64,000 bases of DNA from Bernardetia sp042180575 (GTDB taxonomy: Bacteria > Bacteroidota > Bacteroidia > Cytophagales > Bernardetiaceae), in contig NZ_CP170094.1 in the NCBI RefSeq assembly GCF_042180575.1, forward strand, positions 2,604,001 through 2,668,000, in the 5' to 3' direction. The notes below the pieces were generated by a model. That model saw only the letters and a program-made list of their open reading frames with translations, made no database searches and was not told where the DNA came from. The position numbers were made by a program, and so were the translations under genes. Below, piece after piece: positions 43,486-52,378 of the stretch; the stretch's first letter is position 1, and each line of letters starts with the position of its first letter.

Positions 43486-45822
43486 ATGCCTAATTACCTT
43501 TCAGTTTTGAAGAAAATTTTCAACCTCTTTGGTTTTCCAAAAGGGGAATCTAAAATAATGCGTTTTTGTCGTCTTTTGTGGTGGATAACTAGTATAGGTG
43601 GAATAAGTATTATTTTATTTTTTGCTGCTATTGCTTTTAATTGGTTTGGTTTTTTTGGAGAAATTCCATCTCTGAAAGCACTTGAAAACCCCAAAACACC
43701 TTTGCCTTCTGTGGTTTATACGGCTGATAGTGTAGAAGTAGCTCGTTATTATAGTCAAAATAAAACACCTTTAAATTATTCAGAGATAGATTCAATGACT
43801 ATTTTGGCTCTTTTGGCTACTGAAGATGTGCGTTTTACAACTCACTCAGGAATTGATGCAGAGGCGACTGTTGGTGTTCTTTTAGCTATTTTTAAAGGAG
43901 ATAATAGAGGAGGAAGTACAATTACTCAACAACTTGCAAAAAATTTATTCAAAACTCGCTCAGAAGAAAGCAAAGGAAAGTTAGGCGATGCAGGTATTTT
44001 AAGTACAGTTGTAGCTAAGATAAAAGAATGGATTACGGCTGTTCGTTTGGAGCGTTCTTATACCAAAAATGAAATTCTAACTATGTATCTCAATGAAGTT
44101 ACCTTTGGAAATAATGCCTTTGGACTTCACGCAGCAGCTAAAAAATATTTTTCTACTTCGCCTGATAGTTTAGAGATTCATCAATCGGCTTTGCTTATTG
44201 GACTTTTGAAAGCCCCTTCTACATATAACCCTCTTCGTAAACCTAAAAAAGCAATTCAAAGAAGAAATACAGTTTTGAGTCAGATGAGAAAGTACAAATA
44301 CCTTACTCGCCATCAATACGATTCTCTTAAAGAATTACCTTTAGACCTAACCATTTTTTATGAAGTAGCAGAAACAGGAAATAGCACCTATTATAAAAAT
44401 TATGTTACTCAAAAACTAAAAAATTGGTGTGAGCAAAATGGATATGATTTGTATGCTGATGGATTAGAAATTTATTTGACTATTGATTCCAAAATTCAAG
44501 CCCACGCAGAAGCAGCCATTGCAAGACAAATGCCTACTCTTCAAAAGAAATTTCATGAACAATGGAAAGGTTTAGTTCCTTGGACAGATAGCAACAAAAA
44601 ACCGATTGAAGATTATATAGAAAATGCCGTCGCAAAAACAGATTATTACAAATACTTACTAGAAAAGTATGGAAAACAAAATGATTCAATTCAAATATTG
44701 CTAGAAAAACCGAAAAAAATGACTGTTTTTAGTTGGGAAAACTCAACACATAGAAAAGACACCACTTTATCGACGATTGATTCTATAAAATATTATAAGC
44801 AAATTATGAGGGCAGGAATGGTTTCTTTAGACCCTTATAGTGGACATATAAAAGCATGGGTAGGTGGTCTTGATTTTGAGTATTTCAAATATGACCAAGT
44901 GCGTCAAGCCAAAAGACAACCAGGGTCGACGTTCAAGATGTTTGTGTATGCTAGTGCGATTGACTCGCTGAATATGTCGCCTTGTGATACTATTTTGGAT
45001 AGCAATCCAATTATTAGATACGAAGAAAATGGAGAACAAAAAATTTGGACTCCTCATAATGCTGACTGGACAAATACAGGCAGAAATATGACACTTCGCC
45101 ATGCTATGGGGCGTTCGATAAATACAGTTACAGCCAAACTTACCGAAAAAGTAGGCTGGACAACCGTAGCACATTATGCAAAAAAAATGGGAATTACGTC
45201 AGAACTCGCAGAAGTTCCTTCTATTGGATTAGGTTCTAGTGATGTATCGCTCTTCGAAATGGCTGGGGCATATTCTACAATTATGAACGGTGGAATGTGG
45301 CAAGAACCACAGATTTTGTGGCAAGTAAAAGACAAACATGGCAAAACGCTTCATTATTTTCATGGTGAATCTCATCGTGCTTTATCCAAAGAATCAGCTT
45401 GGCTAATGGGTTATATGCTTAAAGGAAGCACACAAGAACCACACGGAACATCATTAGGTTTGTGGTCGTATGGAATTTTGGGAAATGGCAATGATGTAGG
45501 AGGAAAAACAGGTACTTCTTCTAATTTTGCAGACGGTTGGTATATGGGTGTAACGAGAGATTTAGTAACTGCCGTTTGGGTGGGAGGAGAAGACAGAGCA
45601 ATTCGTTTTCGTACTTCTGATGTAGGAGAAGGCTCAAAAACAGCACTTCCTATTTTTGGAATCTATATGAAAAGCCTTTATGAAGACAAAACTTCTGGCA
45701 TCAGAAAAGCTCCTTTTTTACAACCTTCTGTCGAAATCAAACGTCGTTATTATTGTCCTACTCCTTATTATGAGCGTTACCCTGAAAAAGATAGTACGCT
45801 GGTGGAGGAAGCTGTTGAGTAA
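43486..45822 (+). CDS. Class A penicillin-binding protein 1A
   Basis: A 778-residue peptidoglycan synthase with both activities. A membrane anchor (about 35-55) precedes the GT51 glycosyltransferase, with catalytic Glu in LLATEDVRF (E113), GGSTITQQLAKNLF (about 145-158) and RSYTKNEILTMYLNE. The transpeptidase has S*xxK in RQPGSTFKMF (about 478-487), SIN (about 545) and KTG in GGKTGTSSN (about 671-679). It polymerises and cross-links murein at the inner membrane. The short C-terminal tail ends in acidic residues. Confidence 0.94.
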   Translation: MPNYLSVLKKIFNLFGFPKGESKIMRFCRLLWWITSIGGISIILFFAAIAFNWFGFFGEIPSLKALENPKTPLPSVVYTADSVEVARYYSQNKTPLNYSEIDSMTILALLATEDVRFTTHSGIDAEATVGVLLAIFKGDNRGGSTITQQLAKNLFKTRSEESKGKLGDAGILSTVVAKIKEWITAVRLERSYTKNEILTMYLNEVTFGNNAFGLHAAAKKYFSTSPDSLEIHQSALLIGLLKAPSTYNPLRKPKKAIQRRNTVLSQMRKYKYLTRHQYDSLKELPLDLTIFYEVAETGNSTYYKNYVTQKLKNWCEQNGYDLYADGLEIYLTIDSKIQAHAEAAIARQMPTLQKKFHEQWKGLVPWTDSNKKPIEDYIENAVAKTDYYKYLLEKYGKQNDSIQILLEKPKKMTVFSWENSTHRKDTTLSTIDSIKYYKQIMRAGMVSLDPYSGHIKAWVGGLDFEYFKYDQVRQAKRQPGSTFKMFVYASAIDSLNMSPCDTILDSNPIIRYEENGEQKIWTPHNADWTNTGRNMTLRHAMGRSINTVTAKLTEKVGWTTVAHYAKKMGITSELAEVPSIGLGSSDVSLFEMAGAYSTIMNGGMWQEPQILWQVKDKHGKTLHYFHGESHRALSKESAWLMGYMLKGSTQEPHGTSLGLWSYGILGNGNDVGGKTGTSSNFADGWYMGVTRDLVTAVWVGGEDRAIRFRTSDVGEGSKTALPIFGIYMKSLYEDKTSGIRKAPFLQPSVEIKRRYYCPTPYYERYPEKDSTLVEEAVE

Positions 45823-45845
45823 AAATTAAATAAGAGAGTTATTAT

Positions 45846-46118
45846 ATGGAAGAAGTAAAAGGAATTTACAGATTAACTCAAAAGACAAATATATTTATAT
45901 TTTTTGTTAGCATTGCAAGTATGCTAATAGGTTTTTTACCTTATATTTATTTAGTTAAAGAAAAATTATGGACTGCAACGGGAGCTTTGTCAGTTTTATT
46001 AATCCCAATGTTTGTTTTTGGTTTGATAGAGTTTATAAATATTTTTTACTACAAGGTCATTGTCAAGAATAATATTATTTCATTAAAAATGCCACTAAAT
46101 AATCGCTTATTATCTTAG
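45846..46118 (+). CDS. Small membrane protein after PBP1A
   Basis: A 90-residue protein with two transmembrane helices (about 15-37 and 48-68) and a C-terminal beta-like segment (YYKVIVKNNIISLKM). It starts 23 bp after the PBP1A stop. The stop codon lies directly before the 8-bp target repeat of the ISL3 element, so the IS did not cut the visible frame, though the end resembles the start of a larger PH-like domain. Function unknown. Confidence 0.55.
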   Translation: MEEVKGIYRLTQKTNIFIFFVSIASMLIGFLPYIYLVKEKLWTATGALSVLLIPMFVFGLIEFINIFYYKVIVKNNIISLKMPLNNRLLS

Positions 46119-46126
46119 AAAAATGT

Positions 46127-47286
46127 GGTTCTTTATGATTTTAGTTGCAAATGTTTAAATTAGCATTTATTTTCTCTTTATTACAAATATCATTTTTATG
46201 GATAGTGTAATTGTTTTTGATGAATTATTACATATTGTCGCTCCTTTTCATATTCGTCAAATTGATAAAGATGAATTAGCCAAAAAGGTTCATGTTTATG
46301 TTGAAGTTTGTTCTACTTACCGTCCTTCTGCTTTTGAAGACTGGCGTATTCATAGCTATAAAGATAGAGAGTGGGAGCATTTAAATATTTTTGAATATCG
46401 CTGTTTTATTCATTGTAAACTACCTATTTATCAAAACAAAATTACTAAAGAAACTTCTCAACTTAAAGTAGATTTTTCTAGAGAGTTTTCTCGTTTTACT
46501 CTACTTTATGAGCAAAAAGTAATGGATTTACTAAAAATATATCATTGTTTTCAAAAAGTAGCTAAACAACTAGGTATTTATACACAGCGAGTGGAACACA
46601 TTTATCACTATTATACGCAAGACTTAAATGAAAATCCACCTCTAGGAGCAGTTAGAAAAATAGGAGCAGATGAAACTTCTACTAAAAAAGGACATGATTA
46701 TATCACTTCTTTTATAGATATGGAAACTTCAAAAATAATTGCAATAGAAGATGGGAAATCAGGGGCTACTTTTGAGCAATTAGCTCTACACCATCCTAAT
46801 CCTAATACAGTAAAGGAGATTTCTATTGATATGTCTCCTGCTTTCATTAGTGCAGCCAATGAATATTTTCCAAATGCAGCTCTTACTTTTGATAAATGGC
46901 ATGTAATTAAGTTATTATACAAACACTTAGAAAAGTTAAAGAAAACACCAATTTATGATAGTCTAGTACTTAGTATGGAAAAACTTGAAAGTTTTTACGA
47001 GAACAAATCAATAGAAGAAGCCAAAGCACAATTACTGTTTATGGCTGATTTTGCAGAAGAAATAAAACCCAAAAATCCATTCACAAAGACAATATATCGT
47101 CATTTTGAAGGTATTATAAATTACTTTTCTTCTAAACTAACAAATGGTATTTTAGAGGGAATTAATTCAACTATACAGGTAATTAAAAGAGTAGCTAGAG
47201 GATTTAGATACACTCATAATTTCAAGAAAATGATACGATTTATTTTTAGTGATAAAGTGTATTTGCAACCGAATTCATAAAGAACC
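46127..47286 (+). mobile_element. ISL3-family insertion sequence, 1160 bp
   Basis: The ends are inverted repeats (left GGTTCTTTATGATTTTAGTT; right, complemented, GGTTCTTTATGAATTCGGTT), both continuing into TGCAAAT. The flanks are perfect 8-bp direct repeats AAAAATGT (46119-46126 and 47287-47294), the duplication length expected of ISL3. The right inverted repeat overlaps the end of the transposase gene. Confidence 0.95.
46198..47280 (+). CDS. ISL3-family transposase
   Basis: A 360-residue transposase. The catalytic core shows Asp in KIGADETSTKKGHDY (about residue 155), Asp in EISIDMSPAFISAANEYFPNA (about 205) and Glu in NGILEGINSTIQVIKRVARGFR (about 322). The N-terminal zinc-ribbon region typical of ISL3 is degenerate: most of the paired cysteines are missing (VCSTYRP). 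The C-terminus, LQPNS, is encoded within the inverted repeat. The frame is intact. Confidence 0.88.
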   Translation: MDSVIVFDELLHIVAPFHIRQIDKDELAKKVHVYVEVCSTYRPSAFEDWRIHSYKDREWEHLNIFEYRCFIHCKLPIYQNKITKETSQLKVDFSREFSRFTLLYEQKVMDLLKIYHCFQKVAKQLGIYTQRVEHIYHYYTQDLNENPPLGAVRKIGADETSTKKGHDYITSFIDMETSKIIAIEDGKSGATFEQLALHHPNPNTVKEISIDMSPAFISAANEYFPNAALTFDKWHVIKLLYKHLEKLKKTPIYDSLVLSMEKLESFYENKSIEEAKAQLLFMADFAEEIKPKNPFTKTIYRHFEGIINYFSSKLTNGILEGINSTIQVIKRVARGFRYTHNFKKMIRFIFSDKVYLQPNS

Positions 47287-47373
47287 AAAAATGTTTACAA
47301 AACTAGCATTTTAAAGAATAGAAAAAGAGGATTTTTTTAAAGTTATACAAAAAAGATACTTGCTTTTTTAACT

Positions 47374-47400
47374 TTGACAGTCCTTTCAGAAGGCTGTCAA
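47374..47400. terminator. Hairpin TTGACAG...CTGTCAA
   Basis: TTGACAG(T)CCTT pairs with AAGGCTGTCAA around a 4-nt loop with one bulge. It lies between the ISL3 element and the convergent small gene, with T-rich flanks on both sides, so it may end transcripts from either direction. Confidence 0.6.
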
Positions 47401-47436
47401 TAGTTGAAGAAAAATACATTTGTATCTAAAATAATT

Positions 47437-47685
47437 TTATTCCCACTCATCACGTAATTTTTTTTGCCAAAGAACTGGATTATCTATTTTAGAAAACATA
47501 GTTATTGTAGCCATTTTTTGAAGAGCTAAACGTATTTTTTCTTTTTTATTTATTGAGTCTAAATTTTTGATTGGCTTTTTGATAAGCACAATTACCTGTA
47601 CTTGTTGTTCATCATAATCTTTATATTCTGACGGCAAACGAATCATTCCTTTTTCTATTTTTCCTTTGAATTCTAATGCTTCCAT
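47437..47685 (-). CDS. Small protein resembling an orphan antitoxin
   Basis: An 82-residue protein. The first 40 residues (MEALEFKGKIEKGMIRLPSE, then VQVIVLIKK) resemble the AbrB-like or DUF2281-like N-terminus of several type II antitoxins, a DNA-binding beta-hairpin fold. The C-terminus (KMATITMFSKIDNPVLWQKKLRDEWE) would be the toxin-binding tail. No toxin gene is adjacent; only about 150 bp and a hairpin separate it from the ISL3 element. The antitoxin assignment is tentative. Confidence 0.5.
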   Translation of the reverse strand: MEALEFKGKIEKGMIRLPSEYKDYDEQQVQVIVLIKKPIKNLDSINKKEKIRLALQKMATITMFSKIDNPVLWQKKLRDEWE

Positions 47686-47760
47686 ATAGTTTTTACTTTT
47701 TGTTTAGAATAACGTGAGAAGGGAATTTTGAGTTGTGGTTATGATGACTGAATAATTAAA

Positions 47761-48636
47761 TTATATTTCAAGATACAAAGCTATTGGATCTATTATGTAC
47801 TCATAATCAAATTTTCCTGTGAATGTTTCTTCTACATTTGTAAGTGCCGATGTTGTTCTTCTAATAGCCTCTTTAAGGTTTCCTTCTTCGTCTTCCTCTT
47901 TGATTATTAAATTTTCATATACTTCTCTTTTTTCTTCACTATTTAGTCTTTGTGTAATTATTCCAAAAAGTTTAAACTCTTTTTCAGTTTCTCTAGAGTA
48001 TTTACTAATAATTGAAGACTCATCCTCCTTTAAATTTTTTCTATTCAACTGTGAACTAAACAAATATAAATTTTCTAAATATGAAAAAATGGGCATTTGA
48101 ACCTCGAACTGTTGCTTATACCCATAAGCTAACAAATAAGCTAGTTTCTCCAAGTATTTTTCATCATAATTCAAATTCATTTCTTTCAATACTTTTTTAA
48201 AATCAGTTTTTGATTTTAAGATAGCTCTTAATTTAGCTTTTTGCTCTCTATCATCTAATATTTTTATCTTTTCATTCAACTCCTTTACTTCTTCATCATG
48301 ATTAGATTTATGTATAATATAACCTAAAGCTTCTCCAATATTGTTGAAATTTCTAATAGTATCTTCTACAACCTTTAAATCATTGAAAATTACATTACCA
48401 GAAATCTTAACAAAGCTATAACTACCCATCTCTGTCATTTGATCTTCTATATTTTTATCATTTATTTCTAATACTCGCCCTTCCTTTATCAATGTATCTT
48501 CAAACAAATTATAAGAAAAATCATGTAAAAATTTCTTTTCAGTTTGATTTGAGTCTTTTTCTATTATGTCAGCTAAAACTCTTCCACTAGCAATAGAACC
48601 CTTTTGAGATTCTTCTTTAATTTTTTTTTTCGCCAT
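47761..48636 (-). CDS. DUF6414-like protein, main part
   Basis: A 291-residue frame from the ATG at 48636. The sequence GSIASGRVLADIIEKDSN, the coiled region (HDEEVKELNEKIKILDDREQ) and the C-terminus (FKLFGIITQRLN, then IIDPIALYLEI) resemble what I remember of DUF6414 proteins, but it lacks their N-terminus. That N-terminus is encoded in another frame immediately upstream, joined at a run of ten A (48621-48630). It may be a frameshifted gene, a slippage-dependent gene or a sequencing error. Function unknown. Confidence 0.55.
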   Translation of the reverse strand: MAKKKIKEESQKGSIASGRVLADIIEKDSNQTEKKFLHDFSYNLFEDTLIKEGRVLEINDKNIEDQMTEMGSYSFVKISGNVIFNDLKVVEDTIRNFNNIGEALGYIIHKSNHDEEVKELNEKIKILDDREQKAKLRAILKSKTDFKKVLKEMNLNYDEKYLEKLAYLLAYGYKQQFEVQMPIFSYLENLYLFSSQLNRKNLKEDESSIISKYSRETEKEFKLFGIITQRLNSEEKREVYENLIIKEEDEEGNLKEAIRRTTSALTNVEETFTGKFDYEYIIDPIALYLEI

Positions 48637-48763
48637 TACTTTGGACAATATATTCTGTCAAACCTTCAAATAACTGTGAAGATATAGAATACATCTTGTA
48701 ATTATCTAAATATACAAATGATCTAAGTTTCTTCATTATTTTTTCGTTTAATGTATTCTTCAT
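48617..48763 (-). CDS. DUF6414-like protein, N-terminal piece in another frame
   Basis: A 48-codon frame starting at ATG 48763 (or 48736), too short to be noticed by length alone. It reads KKLRSFVYLDNYKMYSISSQ and LFEGLTEYIV, then enters the A10 tract and stops at 48617. Reading one base fewer in the tract joins it smoothly to IKEESQKGSIASGRVLADI of the next frame, so it appears to be the missing N-terminus of that protein. Confidence 0.55.
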   Translation of the reverse strand: MKNTLNEKIMKKLRSFVYLDNYKMYSISSQLFEGLTEYIVQSNGEKKN

Positions 48764-48853
48764 AGTATTTTTTACGAGTGTTTATAAAAGTATTTATTGA
48801 AAAAAACAATGTATAAGTACAGATTATACTTCCCAAAATTGATAATATCTCAT

Positions 48854-49252
48854 TCATTTTTCTAAGGTAGTTAGACGGTTATATATAGCCAAACTAAAAA
48901 TAAAAGAAACAAGTGATGCACCAATTGACCAACCCTTTACTGCAAGTTTATTAATATCTTCACTAAGCTTAAAATCTGCATACATTGTAATCGCTAAAAT
49001 TGATGCAAATAGTAAAATAAGAACTATAGAAATACCAATACACTTTGTTTTCCACAACTCATCTTCAAAATGCTTGTCTTCCAACTCATTTATATTTGTC
49101 AAGTTTAGAACTAATCCTAGTACGATAAAATCTCCTTCGTTTAACCAGTAATCTATTGTGCCATTCTTATCAAATATAAAAATTAGTGACCTTATGAAAA
49201 ATGGTAGTAAACCAATTATAACTGTATATATTAGCCATTTAGTTCTTTTCAT
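48854..49252 (-). CDS. Hypothetical membrane protein
   Basis: A 132-residue protein with four hydrophobic helices (about residues 7-27, 42-54, 72-90 and 106-124). The loop NINELEDKHFEDELWKT is strongly charged. No family recognised. It lies upstream of the DUF6414-like frames on the same strand with about 90 bp between, so it may belong to the same transcription unit. Confidence 0.6.
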   Translation of the reverse strand: MKRTKWLIYTVIIGLLPFFIRSLIFIFDKNGTIDYWLNEGDFIVLGLVLNLTNINELEDKHFEDELWKTKCIGISIVLILLFASILAITMYADFKLSEDINKLAVKGWSIGASLVSFIFSLAIYNRLTTLEK

Positions 49253-49267
49253 GTATCTTTTCTTGTA

Positions 49268-49319
49268 ATTAGAAAAAGCCCAAAATCGAATAATAAAATA
49301 TAAGTTTGGGCTTCTAATT
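49268..49319 (-). terminator. Terminator downstream of carB
   Basis: AATTAGAA plus AAGCCCAAA pair with TTTGGGCTT plus TTCTAATT around an AT-rich loop. It lies 22 bp after the carB stop codon in the minus direction. Confidence 0.8.
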
Positions 49320-49341
49320 TATTTATGATAAATATAAGTTT

Positions 49342-52155
49342 TTACCTACTCAAATACAAATTACGTTCATTATAAATCTCTTTAAAGAAAGGGTCTTTTA
49401 AGTGATGAATAAAATAAATTGCTTCTCCAGTAGATTTCATTTCGGGTCCTAATTCTTTATTTACATTAGGGAATTTATCAAAAGAAAAAACAGGAATTTT
49501 GATAGCATAACCGTTTTGTTGTGGCTTAAAATCAAAATCTTTTACCTTTTTGTAGTCTAGCATTACCCAAGTGGCATATTTGATATACGGTTCTTGATAG
49601 GCTTTACAGATAAAAGGAACAGTTCGTGATGCTCGTGGATTGGCTTCAATGATATAAACAATTCCATCTTTTATGGCAAATTGAATATTAATCACACCTT
49701 TTGTTTTGAGAGCTAAGGCAATTTTTTTGGTGTGGTCATGAATCTGTTTCATGATATTTTCGTCCAAATCAAAAGGAGGCAAAACGGCATACGAATCGCC
49801 AGAGTGAATCCCAGCAGGCTCAATATGTTCCATTACACCAATAATATAAACGTCTTCGGTATCACAAATTGCATCGGCTTCGGCTTCAATTGCACCATCT
49901 AAAAACTCATCTATCAAAATGGTTTGTTGCCCCAAATCTTTAAAAATATTGATGATGTGTTCCTCTAATTCTTGTTCATTGATAACGATTTTCATACGCT
50001 GTCCACCCAAAACATACGATGGACGAACAAGCAAAGGAAATTCCATTTCTGCAGATTTTTCTATTGCTTCTTCTGCCGTTTTGATAGCATGGTATTTTGG
50101 ATAAGGAATATTATTTTCTTTCAATAAATCAGAAAAACGTCCTCTATCTTCTGCCAAATCTAGTGCTTCATAGCTTGTTCCTAAAATTGGAATTCCGTAA
50201 CGTTCTAGTTTTTCGGCAAGTTTTAAAGCTGTTTGTCCTCCTAATTGGACGATAACACCTTCTGGTTTTTCATTCAGAATTATATCATAAATATGCTCCC
50301 AAAAAACAGGCTCAAAATAAAGTTTGTCAGCAATATCAAAATCTGTTGAAACGGTTTCAGGATTACAGTTTATCATAATAGTTTCATAACCTGCTTCTTT
50401 TGCAGCCAAAACACCATGAACACACGAATAATCAAATTCAATTCCTTGTCCGATACGATTAGGTCCTGAACCCAAAACGACAACTTTTTTCTTATCACTT
50501 TTGATAGATTCATTTTCTGTTTCGAAAGTAGAATAGTAATAAGGCGTTTGTGCTTCAAATTCGGCAGAACAAGTATCGACCATTTTCCAAACACGATTTA
50601 TTCCTAAATCTGTTCTTTTTTTATGAATTTCACTTTCTAAGCAGCCAATTAAGTGAGCAATCTGACGGTCTGCCAAACCTTTTTTCTTTGCTTTTAATAA
50701 CAAATCATAAGGAAGAGTAGCCAGTTTATACTTTTGAATTTCGTTTTCTAGTTCTACAATTTGTTCAATTTGATGTAAGAACCACTTATCAATTCTTGTC
50801 AAATCAAAAATACGTTTCATCGGTATTCCTAATTTGAAGGCATCATAAATTCTGAATAATCTATCCCAAGAAGGAACTTTTAGTTTTTGATGGATTTCAT
50901 CTTGGTCTCTTACTTCTTTTCCGTCTGCACCTAATCCATTTCTACGAATTTCTAAGGATTGACAGGCCTTTTGGAGTGCTTCTTGGAAGTTGCGACCAAT
51001 TCCCATAGCTTCTCCTACCGATTTCATTTGGAAACCCAAACGAGAATCCGAACCTTCAAATTTATCAAAATTCCAACGAGGAACTTTTACGATTACATAG
51101 TCAATAGAAGGTTCAAAAAATGCAGAAGTTGTTCCTGTAATGGCATTATCAAGCTCATCAAGATTATAACCAATAGCTAATTTTGCAGCAATTTTGGCGA
51201 TTGGATAACCTGTTGCCTTCGAAGCAAGCGCAGACGAACGAGAAACACGAGGGTTAATTTCGATAGCAATTATATCATCGTTATCAGGATTGACAGCAAA
51301 CTGAACATTACAACCACCTGCAAAATTTCCAATTCCATTCATCATCTTTATTGCAAGACTTCTCATTTCTTGATAAACTGTATCAGGCAAAGTCATTGCT
51401 GGCGCAACTGTAATTGAATCTCCAGTATGAACACCCATTGGGTCAAAATTCTCTATCGAACAGATAATGATTACATTTCCTGCTGAATCTCTCAATAGTT
51501 CTAACTCAAATTCTTTCCAACCTACAACACATTGCTCAATCAAAACCTCATGAATAGGCGAAGTATGCAAACCTCTTGAAAGTGAGCTATCAAATTCTTC
51601 TTTGTCATAAACAACACTTCCACCTGTTCCTCCAAGTGTAAAAGAAGGACGGATAACGAGTGGAAAACCTATTTGTTGAGCAATTTTCTTTCCTTGCAAA
51701 AATGATTTTGCTGTTTGTCCGACAGCTACTCCTACATCCATAGCTTCCATACAAGCCTTGAATTTATCTCGGTCTTCGGTTGTGTCGATGGCTTCAAAGT
51801 CCACACCAATTACTTTGACATTGTATTTTTCCCAAAGTCCAATATCGTTGCACTTTATGGATAAATTTAATGCCGTCTGACCTCCCATGGTAGGCAAAAC
51901 GGCATCAATTTCTTGTTCTCTTAAAATGGTTTCGATAGAATCTGGTGTGAGGGGCAACAGATAAACGTGGTCTGCATTGATAGGGTCAGTCATTATCGTT
52001 GCAGGATTGGAATTGATGAGCGAGACCTTTATTCCTTCTTCACGAAGCGAACGAGCAGCTTGCGAACCTGCATAATCAAACTCACAGGCTTGTCCGATGA
52101 CAATAGGGCCACTTCCAATGATGAGAATATGGCGAATGGATTTGTTTCTAGGCAT
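49342..52155 (-). CDS. carB: Carbamoyl-phosphate synthase large subunit
   Basis: A 937-residue CarB that makes carbamoyl phosphate for pyrimidines and arginine. Two ATP-grasp halves are clear. The first has IGSGPIVIGQACEFDYAGSQ (about 13-32), RPSFTLGGTGGSVVYD and IEINPRVSRSSALASKATGYPIA; the second has LGSGPNRIGQGIEFDYSCVH (about 559-578), RPSYVLGGQ and IEANPRASRTVPF. The protein ends soon after the second half (GPEMKSTGEAIYF), so the roughly 130-residue C-terminal MGS allosteric domain of the E. coli enzyme is absent, as I recall for other Bacteroidota. The small subunit gene is not adjacent. Confidence 0.95.
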   Translation of the reverse strand: MPRNKSIRHILIIGSGPIVIGQACEFDYAGSQAARSLREEGIKVSLINSNPATIMTDPINADHVYLLPLTPDSIETILREQEIDAVLPTMGGQTALNLSIKCNDIGLWEKYNVKVIGVDFEAIDTTEDRDKFKACMEAMDVGVAVGQTAKSFLQGKKIAQQIGFPLVIRPSFTLGGTGGSVVYDKEEFDSSLSRGLHTSPIHEVLIEQCVVGWKEFELELLRDSAGNVIIICSIENFDPMGVHTGDSITVAPAMTLPDTVYQEMRSLAIKMMNGIGNFAGGCNVQFAVNPDNDDIIAIEINPRVSRSSALASKATGYPIAKIAAKLAIGYNLDELDNAITGTTSAFFEPSIDYVIVKVPRWNFDKFEGSDSRLGFQMKSVGEAMGIGRNFQEALQKACQSLEIRRNGLGADGKEVRDQDEIHQKLKVPSWDRLFRIYDAFKLGIPMKRIFDLTRIDKWFLHQIEQIVELENEIQKYKLATLPYDLLLKAKKKGLADRQIAHLIGCLESEIHKKRTDLGINRVWKMVDTCSAEFEAQTPYYYSTFETENESIKSDKKKVVVLGSGPNRIGQGIEFDYSCVHGVLAAKEAGYETIMINCNPETVSTDFDIADKLYFEPVFWEHIYDIILNEKPEGVIVQLGGQTALKLAEKLERYGIPILGTSYEALDLAEDRGRFSDLLKENNIPYPKYHAIKTAEEAIEKSAEMEFPLLVRPSYVLGGQRMKIVINEQELEEHIINIFKDLGQQTILIDEFLDGAIEAEADAICDTEDVYIIGVMEHIEPAGIHSGDSYAVLPPFDLDENIMKQIHDHTKKIALALKTKGVINIQFAIKDGIVYIIEANPRASRTVPFICKAYQEPYIKYATWVMLDYKKVKDFDFKPQQNGYAIKIPVFSFDKFPNVNKELGPEMKSTGEAIYFIHHLKDPFFKEIYNERNLYLSR

Positions 52156-52206
52156 GAGAACAGATTTTTGGTTTCCTTTTTTAATGGGTTGTATCTATAA
52201 ATTCTA

Positions 52207-52214
52207 CAAAGGTA
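52207..52214 (-). promoter_or_regulatory. Promoter -7 element of carB
   Basis: Read leftward this is TACCTTTG, a match to the Bacteroidota -7 consensus, about 50 bp upstream of the carB start. The -33 position has TTC rather than TTG. Confidence 0.45.
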
Positions 52215-52263
52215 ACAACTTTCTCGTTTTTGAAAAATTTCTTTTTTGTGAAATACATTTTAA

Positions 52264-52308
52264 ACACAGAGTTCGCAGAGAACACGGAGTGAATACAAAT
52301 ACATTTTA
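52264..52308. repeat. Dispersed ACACAGAG-type repeat, copy 2
   Basis: ACACAGAGTTCGCAGAGAAC, then ACGGAGTGAATACA and ATACATTTT, is the second copy of the element at 14341-14375, with two substitutions in the core and a small insertion. It lies upstream of carB. Confidence 0.6.
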
Positions 52309-52378
52309 AGGTAAATTTCACTTCTGTTTTTGGAAGGAATAGACTATATTTAATTATTCTAATCAATCTAACAAAAAT

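Noticed and set aside
45846..46118. Gene truncated by the ISL3 insertion
   Set aside because: The stop codon precedes the target repeat, so the IS did not create it, though a more ancient truncation cannot be excluded.
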